64,000 bases of DNA from Costertonia aggregata (lineage in GTDB: Bacteria > Bacteroidota > Bacteroidia > Flavobacteriales > Flavobacteriaceae), in the NCBI RefSeq assembly GCF_013402795.1, contig NZ_CP058595.1, positions 1,275,501-1,339,500 on the forward strand. The letters are read 5' to 3'. Of the stretch, positions 16,888 to 24,040 are shown piece by piece. The notes under the pieces were generated by a model. It was not told the DNA's origin, made no database searches, and worked only from the letters and a program-made list of their open reading frames with translations. Positions within the stretch are counted from its first letter, which is position 1; each line of letters opens with the position of its first letter. The position numbers and the translations under genes are program-made.

Positions 16888-16929
16888 CCCCACCAAAATC
16901 AAATAGACACTAAATTAAAAAGTATACGT

Positions 16930-17634
16930 ATGAAAAAATATGTGATAGCATTACTACTTCTTTCTGGTTTTTATGCAACCGCACAAACAAAGAGCGATCT
17001 TCAAAAGCATTACGAAGCATTTTACAAACAAATGCGCTTACAGGGCGATGTTGACGGTGTCATCAATGCCATAACGCACTTGAACGTGCTATCGCCTTCA
17101 ACAGAGCGCAGGGACACTTTGGCCTTTATATATGCCAATGACAACCAACACCTACAGGCCTTGAATACCATAGGCATTGAAAAAGATGCCAATGATTCCG
17201 ACATGGCCGTACAGGTGAAGGCAATTTCCTTAAAGGCTTTGAACCAGCCCAAGAGGGCTTTGGAGCATTTTGAGGTATTGAACAAAAGAAACCCAAATGC
17301 CTACGTAGCGTATGAATTGGCCGATCTCAAAATACAAACGGGTGATATTGAAGGTGCAAAAGCGAACATAGAATATGGTATCGCCAATTCCAAAGACGAT
17401 ATGAAGCATGCATTTTATGAAAGGCAACAGCCTTATGAGGTGTCTCTAAAAGCCGCATTTTTGCATTTAAAGGCATTAATGCAGTATAATCAAGACAAGA
17501 ACAATATAGATGCCGCTGTCGCCACCATAGATGAAGCACTGGCGATCGATCCCAGTTTTAATTTAGCAAGCTTGAGCAAACAAGCCTTAGTTTCCAAAAA
17601 AGAAGAAGGAACTACAGAAGAAAAAAAGCAGTAA
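16930..17634 (+). CDS. Secreted TPR-repeat protein
   Basis: A 234-residue protein with a clear signal peptide ('MKKYVIALLLLSGFYATAQ'). The ATG at 16930 places this signal at the N-terminus, so the longer upstream frame is rejected. TPR-like helix pairs follow: 'YEAFYKQMRLQGDVDGVINA', 'LKALNQPKRALEHFEVLNKR', 'AYELADLKIQTGDIEGAKAN' and 'DAAVATIDEALAIDPSFNLA'. It is likely periplasmic and a protein-interaction scaffold; partner unknown. It ends in a Glu/Lys-rich tail. A TAGTTTTG promoter element lies upstream and a terminator lies 37 bp after the stop. Confidence 0.82.
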   Translation: MKKYVIALLLLSGFYATAQTKSDLQKHYEAFYKQMRLQGDVDGVINAITHLNVLSPSTERRDTLAFIYANDNQHLQALNTIGIEKDANDSDMAVQVKAISLKALNQPKRALEHFEVLNKRNPNAYVAYELADLKIQTGDIEGAKANIEYGIANSKDDMKHAFYERQQPYEVSLKAAFLHLKALMQYNQDKNNIDAAVATIDEALAIDPSFNLASLSKQALVSKKEEGTTEEKKQ

Positions 17635-17670
17635 GCCACGCGACATTCACGACATTATTATATCAAAAAA

Positions 17671-17695
17671 AGCCCGTTTTAACGGGCTTTTTTAA
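17671..17695. terminator. Bidirectional terminator between convergent genes
   Basis: AGCCCGTT / AACGGGCT stem with A-run before and T-run after. It serves the plus-strand TPR gene and the minus-strand gene ending at 17692. Confidence 0.88.
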
Positions 17696-18189
17696 TTTTC
17701 CCTAAGTTGCTCCAAAAGCAAATCGTCCTTTTCTTTTTTCAACTCAATAAGTTCGGAAACATTATCATTGGGTACGGCAATAGATAGCACGTAATGGGCG
17801 ATTTTCCATTCTTTTCCCACTTTTTTGAGTACTCCCGAACCACGGCATAGTTTCATTTGTGTATCCAACAGCTCATCAAACCAAGCCAAATCCTTATTTT
17901 CATTCAAAAAAATGTTGCGTTCTACCGCCATAAAGCTCCATGCCTTGCCTTTGTCAAAGTAAGGTTTTGAGAATATTTCAAATTCAGTTCTGGTCCAATT
18001 TTCCGTGGCATCGGTACCAATGAAAATAGCATCAGGGGTCATCAATCCAAAATAAGCGTTAAAATCGGCGTTGGCTGCTGCCCTGTGCCAGTCGGTCAGC
18101 ACTTTGTCAACGGAATTTACGTTTTCAGCTTGGGCCGTTATTTTAAATGACAGCAAAGCGATTGCTACTATTGTACTAATTTTTTTCAT
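17692..18189 (-). CDS. Secreted SnoaL/NTF2-like (DUF4440-type) protein
   Basis: A 165-residue protein with signal peptide 'MKKISTIVAIALLSFKITAQ'. The body has the cone-shaped NTF2-like pattern: 'VDKVLTDWHRAAANADFNAY', 'LMTPDAIFIGTDATENW', 'WFDELLDTQ' and 'VLKKVGKEWKIAHYVLSIAV'. It is typically a ligand-binding or unassigned enzyme fold; no catalytic set can be named. Its start overlaps the lipoprotein gene 18176-18676 by 14 bp, so the two form a transcription unit. Confidence 0.85.
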   Translation of the reverse strand: MKKISTIVAIALLSFKITAQAENVNSVDKVLTDWHRAAANADFNAYFGLMTPDAIFIGTDATENWTRTEFEIFSKPYFDKGKAWSFMAVERNIFLNENKDLAWFDELLDTQMKLCRGSGVLKKVGKEWKIAHYVLSIAVPNDNVSELIELKKEKDDLLLEQLREN

Positions 18190-18676
18190 CTTCCAATATT
18201 TCGTCCGGCAGTTTATTATTTACCAGAACATTAAACTGATTCAGAAACGCATTATGGGCATAAATCAATTCTGGAACTACCTCATCAATATCCAATTGAT
18301 ATTCCAAATTGCCCTTGGCCTTTAAAATAAAGGTCTTCAATACTTTTTGCCTGCTCTTTACCTGGGGCTTGTCGAACGCTTCGGGATAATCGGCATCTTG
18401 CAGTTGCTTTTGTTTTTGAATCAAATCTTCCAACACCAAAGTCAAATCCTCTATATTTTCAACTGTGTACAGGGCATCAAAACTGGTTTCCAAAGCATTG
18501 AATTCCACCCAATCCTCAACCAATGCCTGCGCCTCTGCATTAAGACTGGTTTTTTTCTTCCATTTGGCGGTGACCAGGCCACTATCCGTATTATCCTCCT
18601 GTACAATATCCTTGGATTCCTTCTTACAGGAAACCAGTACAAAAATAAAAATCCACAAAACGACTATTTTATGCAT
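18176..18676 (-). CDS. Small lipoprotein, helical
   Basis: Starts at ATG 18676 ('MHKIVVLWIFIFVLVSCKKE'), which puts a lipobox Cys (VSC) at residue 17. An upstream in-frame Met five codons away is less likely. The mature part, about 150 residues, is acidic and helical ('NIEDLTLVLEDLIQKQKQLQ', 'VPELIYAHNAFLNQFNVLV'). Family not recognised. It is upstream of and overlaps the NTF2-like gene, suggesting a shared periplasmic or outer-membrane role. Confidence 0.75.
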   Translation of the reverse strand: MHKIVVLWIFIFVLVSCKKESKDIVQEDNTDSGLVTAKWKKKTSLNAEAQALVEDWVEFNALETSFDALYTVENIEDLTLVLEDLIQKQKQLQDADYPEAFDKPQVKSRQKVLKTFILKAKGNLEYQLDIDEVVPELIYAHNAFLNQFNVLVNNKLPDEILEDEKN

Positions 18677-18742
18677 ATAGCGAAGGTACAAATTTTAAGA
18701 AACGGTATCTTTATCCTCAAATTGATTTAACTTCATTGTCCA

Positions 18743-19684
18743 ATGTCGAATTACATTCTTATCATTGGTGCCTGTGGTCAAATAGGTACTGAACTTACCC
18801 TAGCTTTACGTGAAAAACACGGCAATGACCATGTTATAGCCAGTGATATACGCGAAGGCGGTGAGAGCTTGATGAATTCCGGACCTTTTGAGATCTTAGA
18901 TGCTACCGACTATGCAGCGATCGAGGATATTGTGATGCATTATGAGATAAGCGAAGTATATCTTATGGCGGCCATGTTGAGTGCCACTGCAGAAAAATTC
19001 CCCATGCGGGCATGGAACCTCAATATGAATTCCCTATTCAATATATTGAACTTGGCCAAGGAGAAGAAAATAGAAAAAGTTTTCTGGCCTTCCAGCATTG
19101 CGGTCTTTGGCCCCAATACACCCAAAGAAAACACCCCCCAGAATACGATTATGGAACCTAGTACCGTATATGGTATAAGCAAACAATCGGGGGAACGCTG
19201 GTGCGAGTATTACTTTAATAAGTTTAATGTGGATGTAAGAAGTATTCGGTATCCTGGCCTAATAAGTTGGAAAACAATGCCCGGTGGGGGTACTACCGAT
19301 TATGCCGTGGAAATTTACCACAAGGCACTTTCCGAAGGTTCCTATACCTGTTTTTTAAAAGAGGACACCGCTTTACCCATGATGTTTATGGATGATGCCA
19401 TACAGGCCACTTTACAGATTATGGAGGCTGATATAGGAAACGTTAAGGTGAGGTCTTCCTACAATTTGGCCGCCATGAGCTTTACCCCAAAACAAATGGC
19501 CAAAAGTATTCAAGCACATATACCTACTTTCAAAATTTCTTATCAACCCGATTTCAGGCAGGTCATTGCCGATTCATGGCCTTCGAGTATTGATGATTCA
19601 TTAGCTAAAAAAGATTGGGAATGGCAATCAAGATTTGATTTGGAAAAGACCACTAAAGAGATGTTAGAGAATTTGTCTTCATAG
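18743..19684 (+). CDS. SDR-type L-threonine 3-dehydrogenase
   Basis: A 313-residue NAD-dependent GalE-like dehydrogenase that oxidises L-threonine to 2-amino-3-oxobutyrate. The dinucleotide motif 'IIGACGQIGTELTLAL' is near residue 8. The catalytic Tyr143 and Lys147 lie in 'TVYGISKQSGERWCEYYF'. 'IRYPGLISWKTMPGGGTTDY' and 'LKEDTALPMMFMDDAI' are hallmarks of the short-chain TDH family first described in Flavobacterium. The glycine-forming ligase (kbl) is not nearby. Divergent from the lipoprotein gene at 18676, sharing a short promoter region. Confidence 0.87.
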   Translation: MSNYILIIGACGQIGTELTLALREKHGNDHVIASDIREGGESLMNSGPFEILDATDYAAIEDIVMHYEISEVYLMAAMLSATAEKFPMRAWNLNMNSLFNILNLAKEKKIEKVFWPSSIAVFGPNTPKENTPQNTIMEPSTVYGISKQSGERWCEYYFNKFNVDVRSIRYPGLISWKTMPGGGTTDYAVEIYHKALSEGSYTCFLKEDTALPMMFMDDAIQATLQIMEADIGNVKVRSSYNLAAMSFTPKQMAKSIQAHIPTFKISYQPDFRQVIADSWPSSIDDSLAKKDWEWQSRFDLEKTTKEMLENLSS

Positions 19685-19719
19685 GTAATTTTACCTGTAT
19701 TCTGGAGTTTTTTTAAAAT

Positions 19720-19830
19720 TTAGGGTTTCAATACCAGAACGGCAACTATCGGGAGATATTCTAACCTGTGGACCCTAACCAATCGTAAAAACGGTGCCAT
19801 TGGTTTTTCTTCTTTTTCACTGAGATGGGT
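19720..19830 (-). pseudogene. Fragment of an AstE/AspA-like deacylase gene
   Basis: Read on the minus strand, this stretch matches part of the gene at 20552-21595. Both share CCCAT...AAAAACCAA/AA...CCGTTTTTACGATTG and GTCCAC.GG.T.GAATATC. The intact gene encodes 'LPISIIKGKNKGPVFTIVAG'; the fragment gives 'PISVKKKKNQWHRFYDWLGS' with frame shifts and stops. The metal-binding His-Gly-Phe-Glu of the intact copy is destroyed. It is a decayed second copy of which about 110 bp can be recognised. Confidence 0.62.
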
Positions 19831-19966
19831 AGATGTTTTGAAATTGAAGTTCAAAATTGCTCTTAGAGCTTATTTTGAAGTATGTGATAAGACTAACATT
19901 ATAGAGAAAAGAAATAAAATAGTTTACGTATGTTTTGTAATTTTATAAAAATCCTAAATTCAAATC

Positions 19967-20464
19967 ATGAAAACATTACATAGTACAATTTTAGTCTTGC
20001 TACTATTGGTCATTGGCTGCGATGACCAAAAGGCAGCACTTGCCGATAAGTTTGACAAACTGCAACAACAGCACGATAGCATTTCACAAGTACATTCCAA
20101 GTTCAAATCCATTCATGGTGAGATGTCGCAAAAGCATCAGGAGTTTGCTTCGAAACTGGAGGGCATGGAAATTCAGGATTCGACTGTTTTGGAAGATGTT
20201 GCCAAGCACGAGGCCATTTTGAAAAAACACGATGCTCTGTTGGCAGGACACGATGAAATATTCAGTGCACATGAGGAACTTAGAAAAGGTTTCGGCCAGA
20301 AGTCCGCGGCAGAGATGGAAGCACAGCTCTCCGAAATGATGGATACCCATAAAAAATTGATGGAAGAACATGGCAATATGGAGGAAGAGCATGAAATGAT
20401 GGAAAACGAACACGAAACCATCATGGCGAAATTGGATAGTACCAATACCAACGGTTCAGAGTAA
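19967..20464 (+). CDS. His/Glu-rich coiled-coil lipoprotein
   Basis: A 165-residue protein with leader 'MKTLHSTILVLLLLVIGC' (lipobox Cys18). The rest is one long amphipathic helix with a strong heptad-like recurrence of His: 'LQQQHDSISQVHSKF', 'KHEAILKKHDALLAGHDEIF' and 'MMDTHKKLMEEHGNMEEEHE'. Met and acidic residues rise toward the C-terminus. It is likely a periplasmic coiled-coil. The regular His/Met/Glu faces could bind metal, but this is inference. Monocistronic, ending in a large hairpin at 20499. Confidence 0.78.
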   Translation: MKTLHSTILVLLLLVIGCDDQKAALADKFDKLQQQHDSISQVHSKFKSIHGEMSQKHQEFASKLEGMEIQDSTVLEDVAKHEAILKKHDALLAGHDEIFSAHEELRKGFGQKSAAEMEAQLSEMMDTHKKLMEEHGNMEEEHEMMENEHETIMAKLDSTNTNGSE

Positions 20465-20498
20465 TTTTATACCGAAAAATAGGTGCTTAACGTATAGT

Positions 20499-20540
20499 AA
20501 AGTCGCTGGTTTCTAGTAATTACTAGAAACCAGCGACTTT
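20499..20540. terminator. 42-bp perfect palindrome, bidirectional terminator
   Basis: A perfect 21+21 bp inverted repeat beginning AAAGTCGCTGGTTTCTAG with no unpaired centre, between the convergent genes ending at 20464 and 20552. It is longer and more perfect than a usual terminator. Confidence 0.85.
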
Positions 20541-20551
20541 AATTTTTTTGA

Positions 20552-21595
20552 TTATTCTGCGAAACTGATACACATAATGGTGTCATCGATATTTACTGGG
20601 GGTGTAGCGATTTTATAAAGAATCACCCCTGAGACCGGTGCCTGTAATTCAGAAATGGTCTTTCCGAATTCATCGGTGATATAGCCTACCGTTTCTCCTT
20701 TTTCTACCTTGTCCCCTGCTTTAAACGCACTGTAAAAAATACCCTGTGCATCGGCATCGATATATTTTTGATTGTTCAGCCGGATTAATTTATCCTTTGA
20801 CTTTTCTATGTTCAATTCGTACATCCCCATTTTTTCTAGCATGCGGTAAACCCCATTTTCAATCCGAATTATCGCTTCTTCCTGTACATTGCCCAACTTA
20901 CCGCTTTCGATACTCAGGGCTACCTTGCCTACTTGACAGGCTTGTTTGAAAACATATTTCGAAGGTTCGTCATCTTTTAGGGTATATGCATAAGAAACCA
21001 CATATTCAAACCCACTGTTTTCAGACAAAGTTTTGGCCTTTTCGGTCTGTTCGGGATAATTCCGGTTGTCGTAATAACAAATGTATGGAAGTAAATCCTC
21101 AGGCGCATCGCCTCCATGAACATCCAAAAAAACATCGCTTACGGGAATAATCTCGGTCGTTATGAAATCAGCAATTTTCTCGGTAACCGAACCATCACGC
21201 CGACCAGGAAAGACCCGGTTCAAATTTACCTTGTCCTGCGCATTCTTAAAAGGTTCCCTACTATAAAAAGAATCAGTACTGGCGATAGGGATCATAATAA
21301 GGGTACCGGTGAGGTTATCCGGTCTAATTTCCTGCATAAGCCTCTGTACAGCGATTATAGGCGGATATTCAAACCCGTGGACTCCTGCAACAATCGTAAA
21401 AACGGGACCTTTGTTTTTCCCTTTTATAATTGATATGGGCAGAAAAGTCCGGTTGTTCTGGGAATCGGTAAATGTGATTCGGATGTCTTTTCTATAAGGT
21501 CCTGTTTCAGAGTTGAAGGCTTCTTGAAACGTATTCTGTGCAGTAACCCCGAACGAGGTTACAACAAAAAGTATAGTGAAAGCTAATTTTGCCAT
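20552..21595 (-). CDS. Secreted succinylglutamate desuccinylase/aspartoacylase-family (M14-like) protein
   Basis: A 347-residue protein with a signal peptide ('LAFTILFVVTSFGVTAQ'). The zinc site is visible: His73 and Glu76 in 'IVAGVHGFEYPP', and the second His in 'SDVFLDVHGGDAPEDL'. 'NLNRVFPGRRDGSVTEKIA' is the AstE/AspA substrate-loop signature. A C-terminal barrel-like domain follows ('FSAFKAGDKVEKGETVGYIT' region). The protein probably deacylates an N-acyl amino acid or similar compound outside the cytoplasm. The exact substrate is not readable from sequence. A decayed homologous fragment lies nearby at 19720-19830. Confidence 0.86.
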   Translation of the reverse strand: MAKLAFTILFVVTSFGVTAQNTFQEAFNSETGPYRKDIRITFTDSQNNRTFLPISIIKGKNKGPVFTIVAGVHGFEYPPIIAVQRLMQEIRPDNLTGTLIMIPIASTDSFYSREPFKNAQDKVNLNRVFPGRRDGSVTEKIADFITTEIIPVSDVFLDVHGGDAPEDLLPYICYYDNRNYPEQTEKAKTLSENSGFEYVVSYAYTLKDDEPSKYVFKQACQVGKVALSIESGKLGNVQEEAIIRIENGVYRMLEKMGMYELNIEKSKDKLIRLNNQKYIDADAQGIFYSAFKAGDKVEKGETVGYITDEFGKTISELQAPVSGVILYKIATPPVNIDDTIMCISFAE

Positions 21596-21794
21596 GGTTA
21601 AAAAGTATTTATTCTATAACCCAAAAATATTGAAACCCGTTGTGCATTTTGCAAAAAACCAATGCAAATATTTGGTTTCGAGTGATTTTGAAAGGCGAAA
21701 AATTATGAAATTCACTCAAATTGATAGTTTTACATTACATGCACAAGGGGTTATCGAACTGATTGTTTGAATATTATCTTTTCTTCCCAGTTAA

Positions 21795-22214
21795 TCAATC
21801 CTTTAAGGTTGGGGTACAACATTCGCTCCCCCCACACTGGCAATACTTCCGATTATAGAGGTGAAATACCACCAAGGCGATGGAAGGGATATAAATCAAG
21901 GCTTCGGCAAGCGGTACCCATTCCAGTTTCTCGTTCAGAATGATAAAAGCTAGGAACGTCCAAGAAATCCAAAGTACCCACTTCATCCAATTTTTCGAAG
22001 TATTTTTTGTAGACCAATAGACCGCCATAAACGATATTGCTATGAAAAACAAGTCGATTAAGCCCCACCAGAATGGATGGGTATGATGCCCGTGCACATG
22101 GCCCGCATGTACGGCGAACAACAAAGGGGTGGCCAGACAATGTACCAGACACAGACTACTGGCCAAAGAACCCCATATATCTGACCGAGCTGAAAATTTT
22201 AACGATATTCCCAT
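21795..22214 (-). CDS. MerC-domain membrane protein
   Basis: A 139-residue, four-helix inner-membrane protein. Cys22 and Cys26 lie in the first helix ('SLASSLCLVHCLATPLLFAV'). A His-rich loop 'HAGHVHGHHTHPF' follows, and the C-terminal tail has five Cys ('NRKYCQCGGSECCTPTL'). This is the MerC layout, known for mercuric-ion uptake. No merA or merR is nearby, so transport of another soft metal is equally possible. It is the last gene of the minus-strand cluster that starts with the ABC and TonB genes. Confidence 0.88.
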   Translation of the reverse strand: MGISLKFSARSDIWGSLASSLCLVHCLATPLLFAVHAGHVHGHHTHPFWWGLIDLFFIAISFMAVYWSTKNTSKNWMKWVLWISWTFLAFIILNEKLEWVPLAEALIYIPSIALVVFHLYNRKYCQCGGSECCTPTLKD

Positions 22215-22244
22215 TAATCTTCATTTTTTTAGAAGCTATTTTAT

Positions 22245-23057
22245 TCAAGGTTTCAACGTAACCGTCCTTACAACTTTGTTGAACGGTCCCGGAATCAGAT
22301 TGCCCTCTGCATCGACCAATTCCAATTGAACGGTCACCTCGCCCATCGGTAATCCTTTGACGATATGTGGAGCCCATTCCGAAATCATAAATTCCTCGCC
22401 ATTGATGGTGGCCCGCACTTTATTCCCATCCTCTGAAAGGGTGGTATTGAGCACGAAAAAGTCCAACAGCAGGTTCTCTGTATCTGCTCCCGAATACTCC
22501 CCTTTGGGGCGACTGTAGATAAGGGTCGGGGCTTCCATATCCAAGCCGATTTCATCTTTTGGGTTCGTACCGACTTCCAGTTTTTTCACGACCACGGAAT
22601 TTTCGTTCTTTACCGACTCGTGATACGAGCGGCTCAGAAAGGCTACCAAGTGGTGTACTCCATCAGGAACCTCTTTTGAAAATGCCGGTTCGTAGTGCGC
22701 GGAATACGGTTGGTTGTTCAGAATGAAGTGGATGTGCTGCCCCTTGCCCGAATTGGCCAATTTTTCCGTATTGGGGCCTTCGGTCTGAGCACCCAGTTCA
22801 TAGTCGCTTACCGTAAAGGCAAAATTGGCCTCCCCACCGTTTGCAATCATCCCGTCGCTTGGGGATTGCAGTTCCAAGGCGGCATTTTCATAGGCCGGAG
22901 AGCCTTCTAGTTTTACCAGTTCAATAGTTATGTCTATAACTTCAAGAGCTTCATCGGTAGTTTTCCCATCTACCGCATCTTTTTTCTGTTCCTTACAGGA
23001 TAGGGTTAAGGCAACTAAAACTAGCATTGCAAAAATCTGTGGTGTGTTCCTTTTCAT
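22245..23057 (-). CDS. Lipoprotein with two similar beta-domains, function unknown
   Basis: A 270-residue protein whose leader ends in 'LVALTLSCKEQKKDAVDG' (lipobox Cys). The mature part contains two Ig-like segments, 'GEANFAFTVSDYELGAQT' with 'GQHIHFILNNQPYSAHYEPA', and 'LLLDFFVLNTTLSEDGNK' with 'VRATINGEEFMISEWAPHIV'. Each half describes a small beta-sandwich followed by 'GVHHLVAFLSRSY' or 'GEVTVQLELVDAEG'. Probably periplasmic or surface-anchored. Neighbours (MerC, TonB/ABC cluster) hint at ligand or metal handling; no family name is certain. Confidence 0.75.
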   Translation of the reverse strand: MKRNTPQIFAMLVLVALTLSCKEQKKDAVDGKTTDEALEVIDITIELVKLEGSPAYENAALELQSPSDGMIANGGEANFAFTVSDYELGAQTEGPNTEKLANSGKGQHIHFILNNQPYSAHYEPAFSKEVPDGVHHLVAFLSRSYHESVKNENSVVVKKLEVGTNPKDEIGLDMEAPTLIYSRPKGEYSGADTENLLLDFFVLNTTLSEDGNKVRATINGEEFMISEWAPHIVKGLPMGEVTVQLELVDAEGNLIPGPFNKVVRTVTLKP

Positions 23058-23085
23058 TTTGTTGTTTTTAGGGTTATGAATTATT

Positions 23086-24039
23086 TTAAGGATTATTTTT
23101 ATAAAGGTTCTCTAGGTTCCAGATAGACTGGGTACCTGTATTGGTAATCGTGAGATTTCCCAAGGTGGTCGTACTGGTATCCATCGCATTCAACCCACAG
23201 GCTATATGGGTAATACGGCTGAATTCCAACCTAGCGGAAGGCGTAATGGCAATGGAAACATCACCACTGGCAATAGTCAGGGTTTTTCCTTCCTTTGATA
23301 TTAATCTACAGCCCAGTTGCCGCATTTCTTGTACAATCCGTTCGTAATCTTTTGGGGTACAGATCATATTGATGGAGTTGATGCCTTCAAAAAGCTGTTT
23401 TTTGCTGTAGGAGTCCTTTAAAAAAGCTTCCCGAGTGTACTCCTGATGTTCTGATCGGTGTAGACTATCCAAAAAGGCAGGGTTATAAAAGGCGTACCAT
23501 GTATGTAATGCGGTACCGGAATTTGGGGAATAAAAAGCCTTGAACCAAGTCGCTTTTTCTTCCCCAAGAGGCATCTCTACCGTTTCCGAAACACTTAAGT
23601 AGGGTGTTCCCGATTGTTTTAATTTTGGATTTACCCCTAAATGAAAATGTTCCCCCTTGTTACGAAGTGCGAAACCGATACCACTTTTGCCTACGGGTTC
23701 GTTATATTCATTGTTAGGTCCCAGCAGTTCTATATAATGTTCGTGACCTCTCATATAGCATGAAGTCATGCTTTCATCAACAGCTTTGAAATCAGGCAGT
23801 CCGTTGTCGAGAGAGGCATAGGTGTCCTTTAAAACATCATGCTGTGTCAATTGGTCGTACGTAACACTATCCAAAACTATATATAGATGATCAAAAAGCA
23901 CTTGGGATACGTCGTGACCAAAAACCTTGTCAATCTTCTCCCGGTCAATGACCGAAGCATCATAGCCTTGGCGGACTTTCTCCTTACAGGAAGTCAGCAT
24001 CAATAGCACTACTAAATACCTAAGTCTTTGGAGATTCAT
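23086..24039 (-). CDS. DUF5829-like lipoprotein
   Basis: A 317-residue protein with lipobox leader 'YLVVLLMLTSCKEKVRQGYD'. The body ('VLFDHLYIVLDSVTYDQLTQ', 'YIELLGPNNEYNEPVGKSGI', 'WYAFYNPAFLDSLH') has the glyoxalase-like beta-alpha-beta patterns of the DUF5829 group, which is my best family match. The first half has the His/Glu spacing of VOC-type metal sites, but function is unknown. It lies 1 bp after the DUF5916 gene stop (24041), so the two are translationally linked. Confidence 0.75.
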   Translation of the reverse strand: MNLQRLRYLVVLLMLTSCKEKVRQGYDASVIDREKIDKVFGHDVSQVLFDHLYIVLDSVTYDQLTQHDVLKDTYASLDNGLPDFKAVDESMTSCYMRGHEHYIELLGPNNEYNEPVGKSGIGFALRNKGEHFHLGVNPKLKQSGTPYLSVSETVEMPLGEEKATWFKAFYSPNSGTALHTWYAFYNPAFLDSLHRSEHQEYTREAFLKDSYSKKQLFEGINSINMICTPKDYERIVQEMRQLGCRLISKEGKTLTIASGDVSIAITPSARLEFSRITHIACGLNAMDTSTTTLGNLTITNTGTQSIWNLENLYKNNP

Positions 24040-24040
24040 A

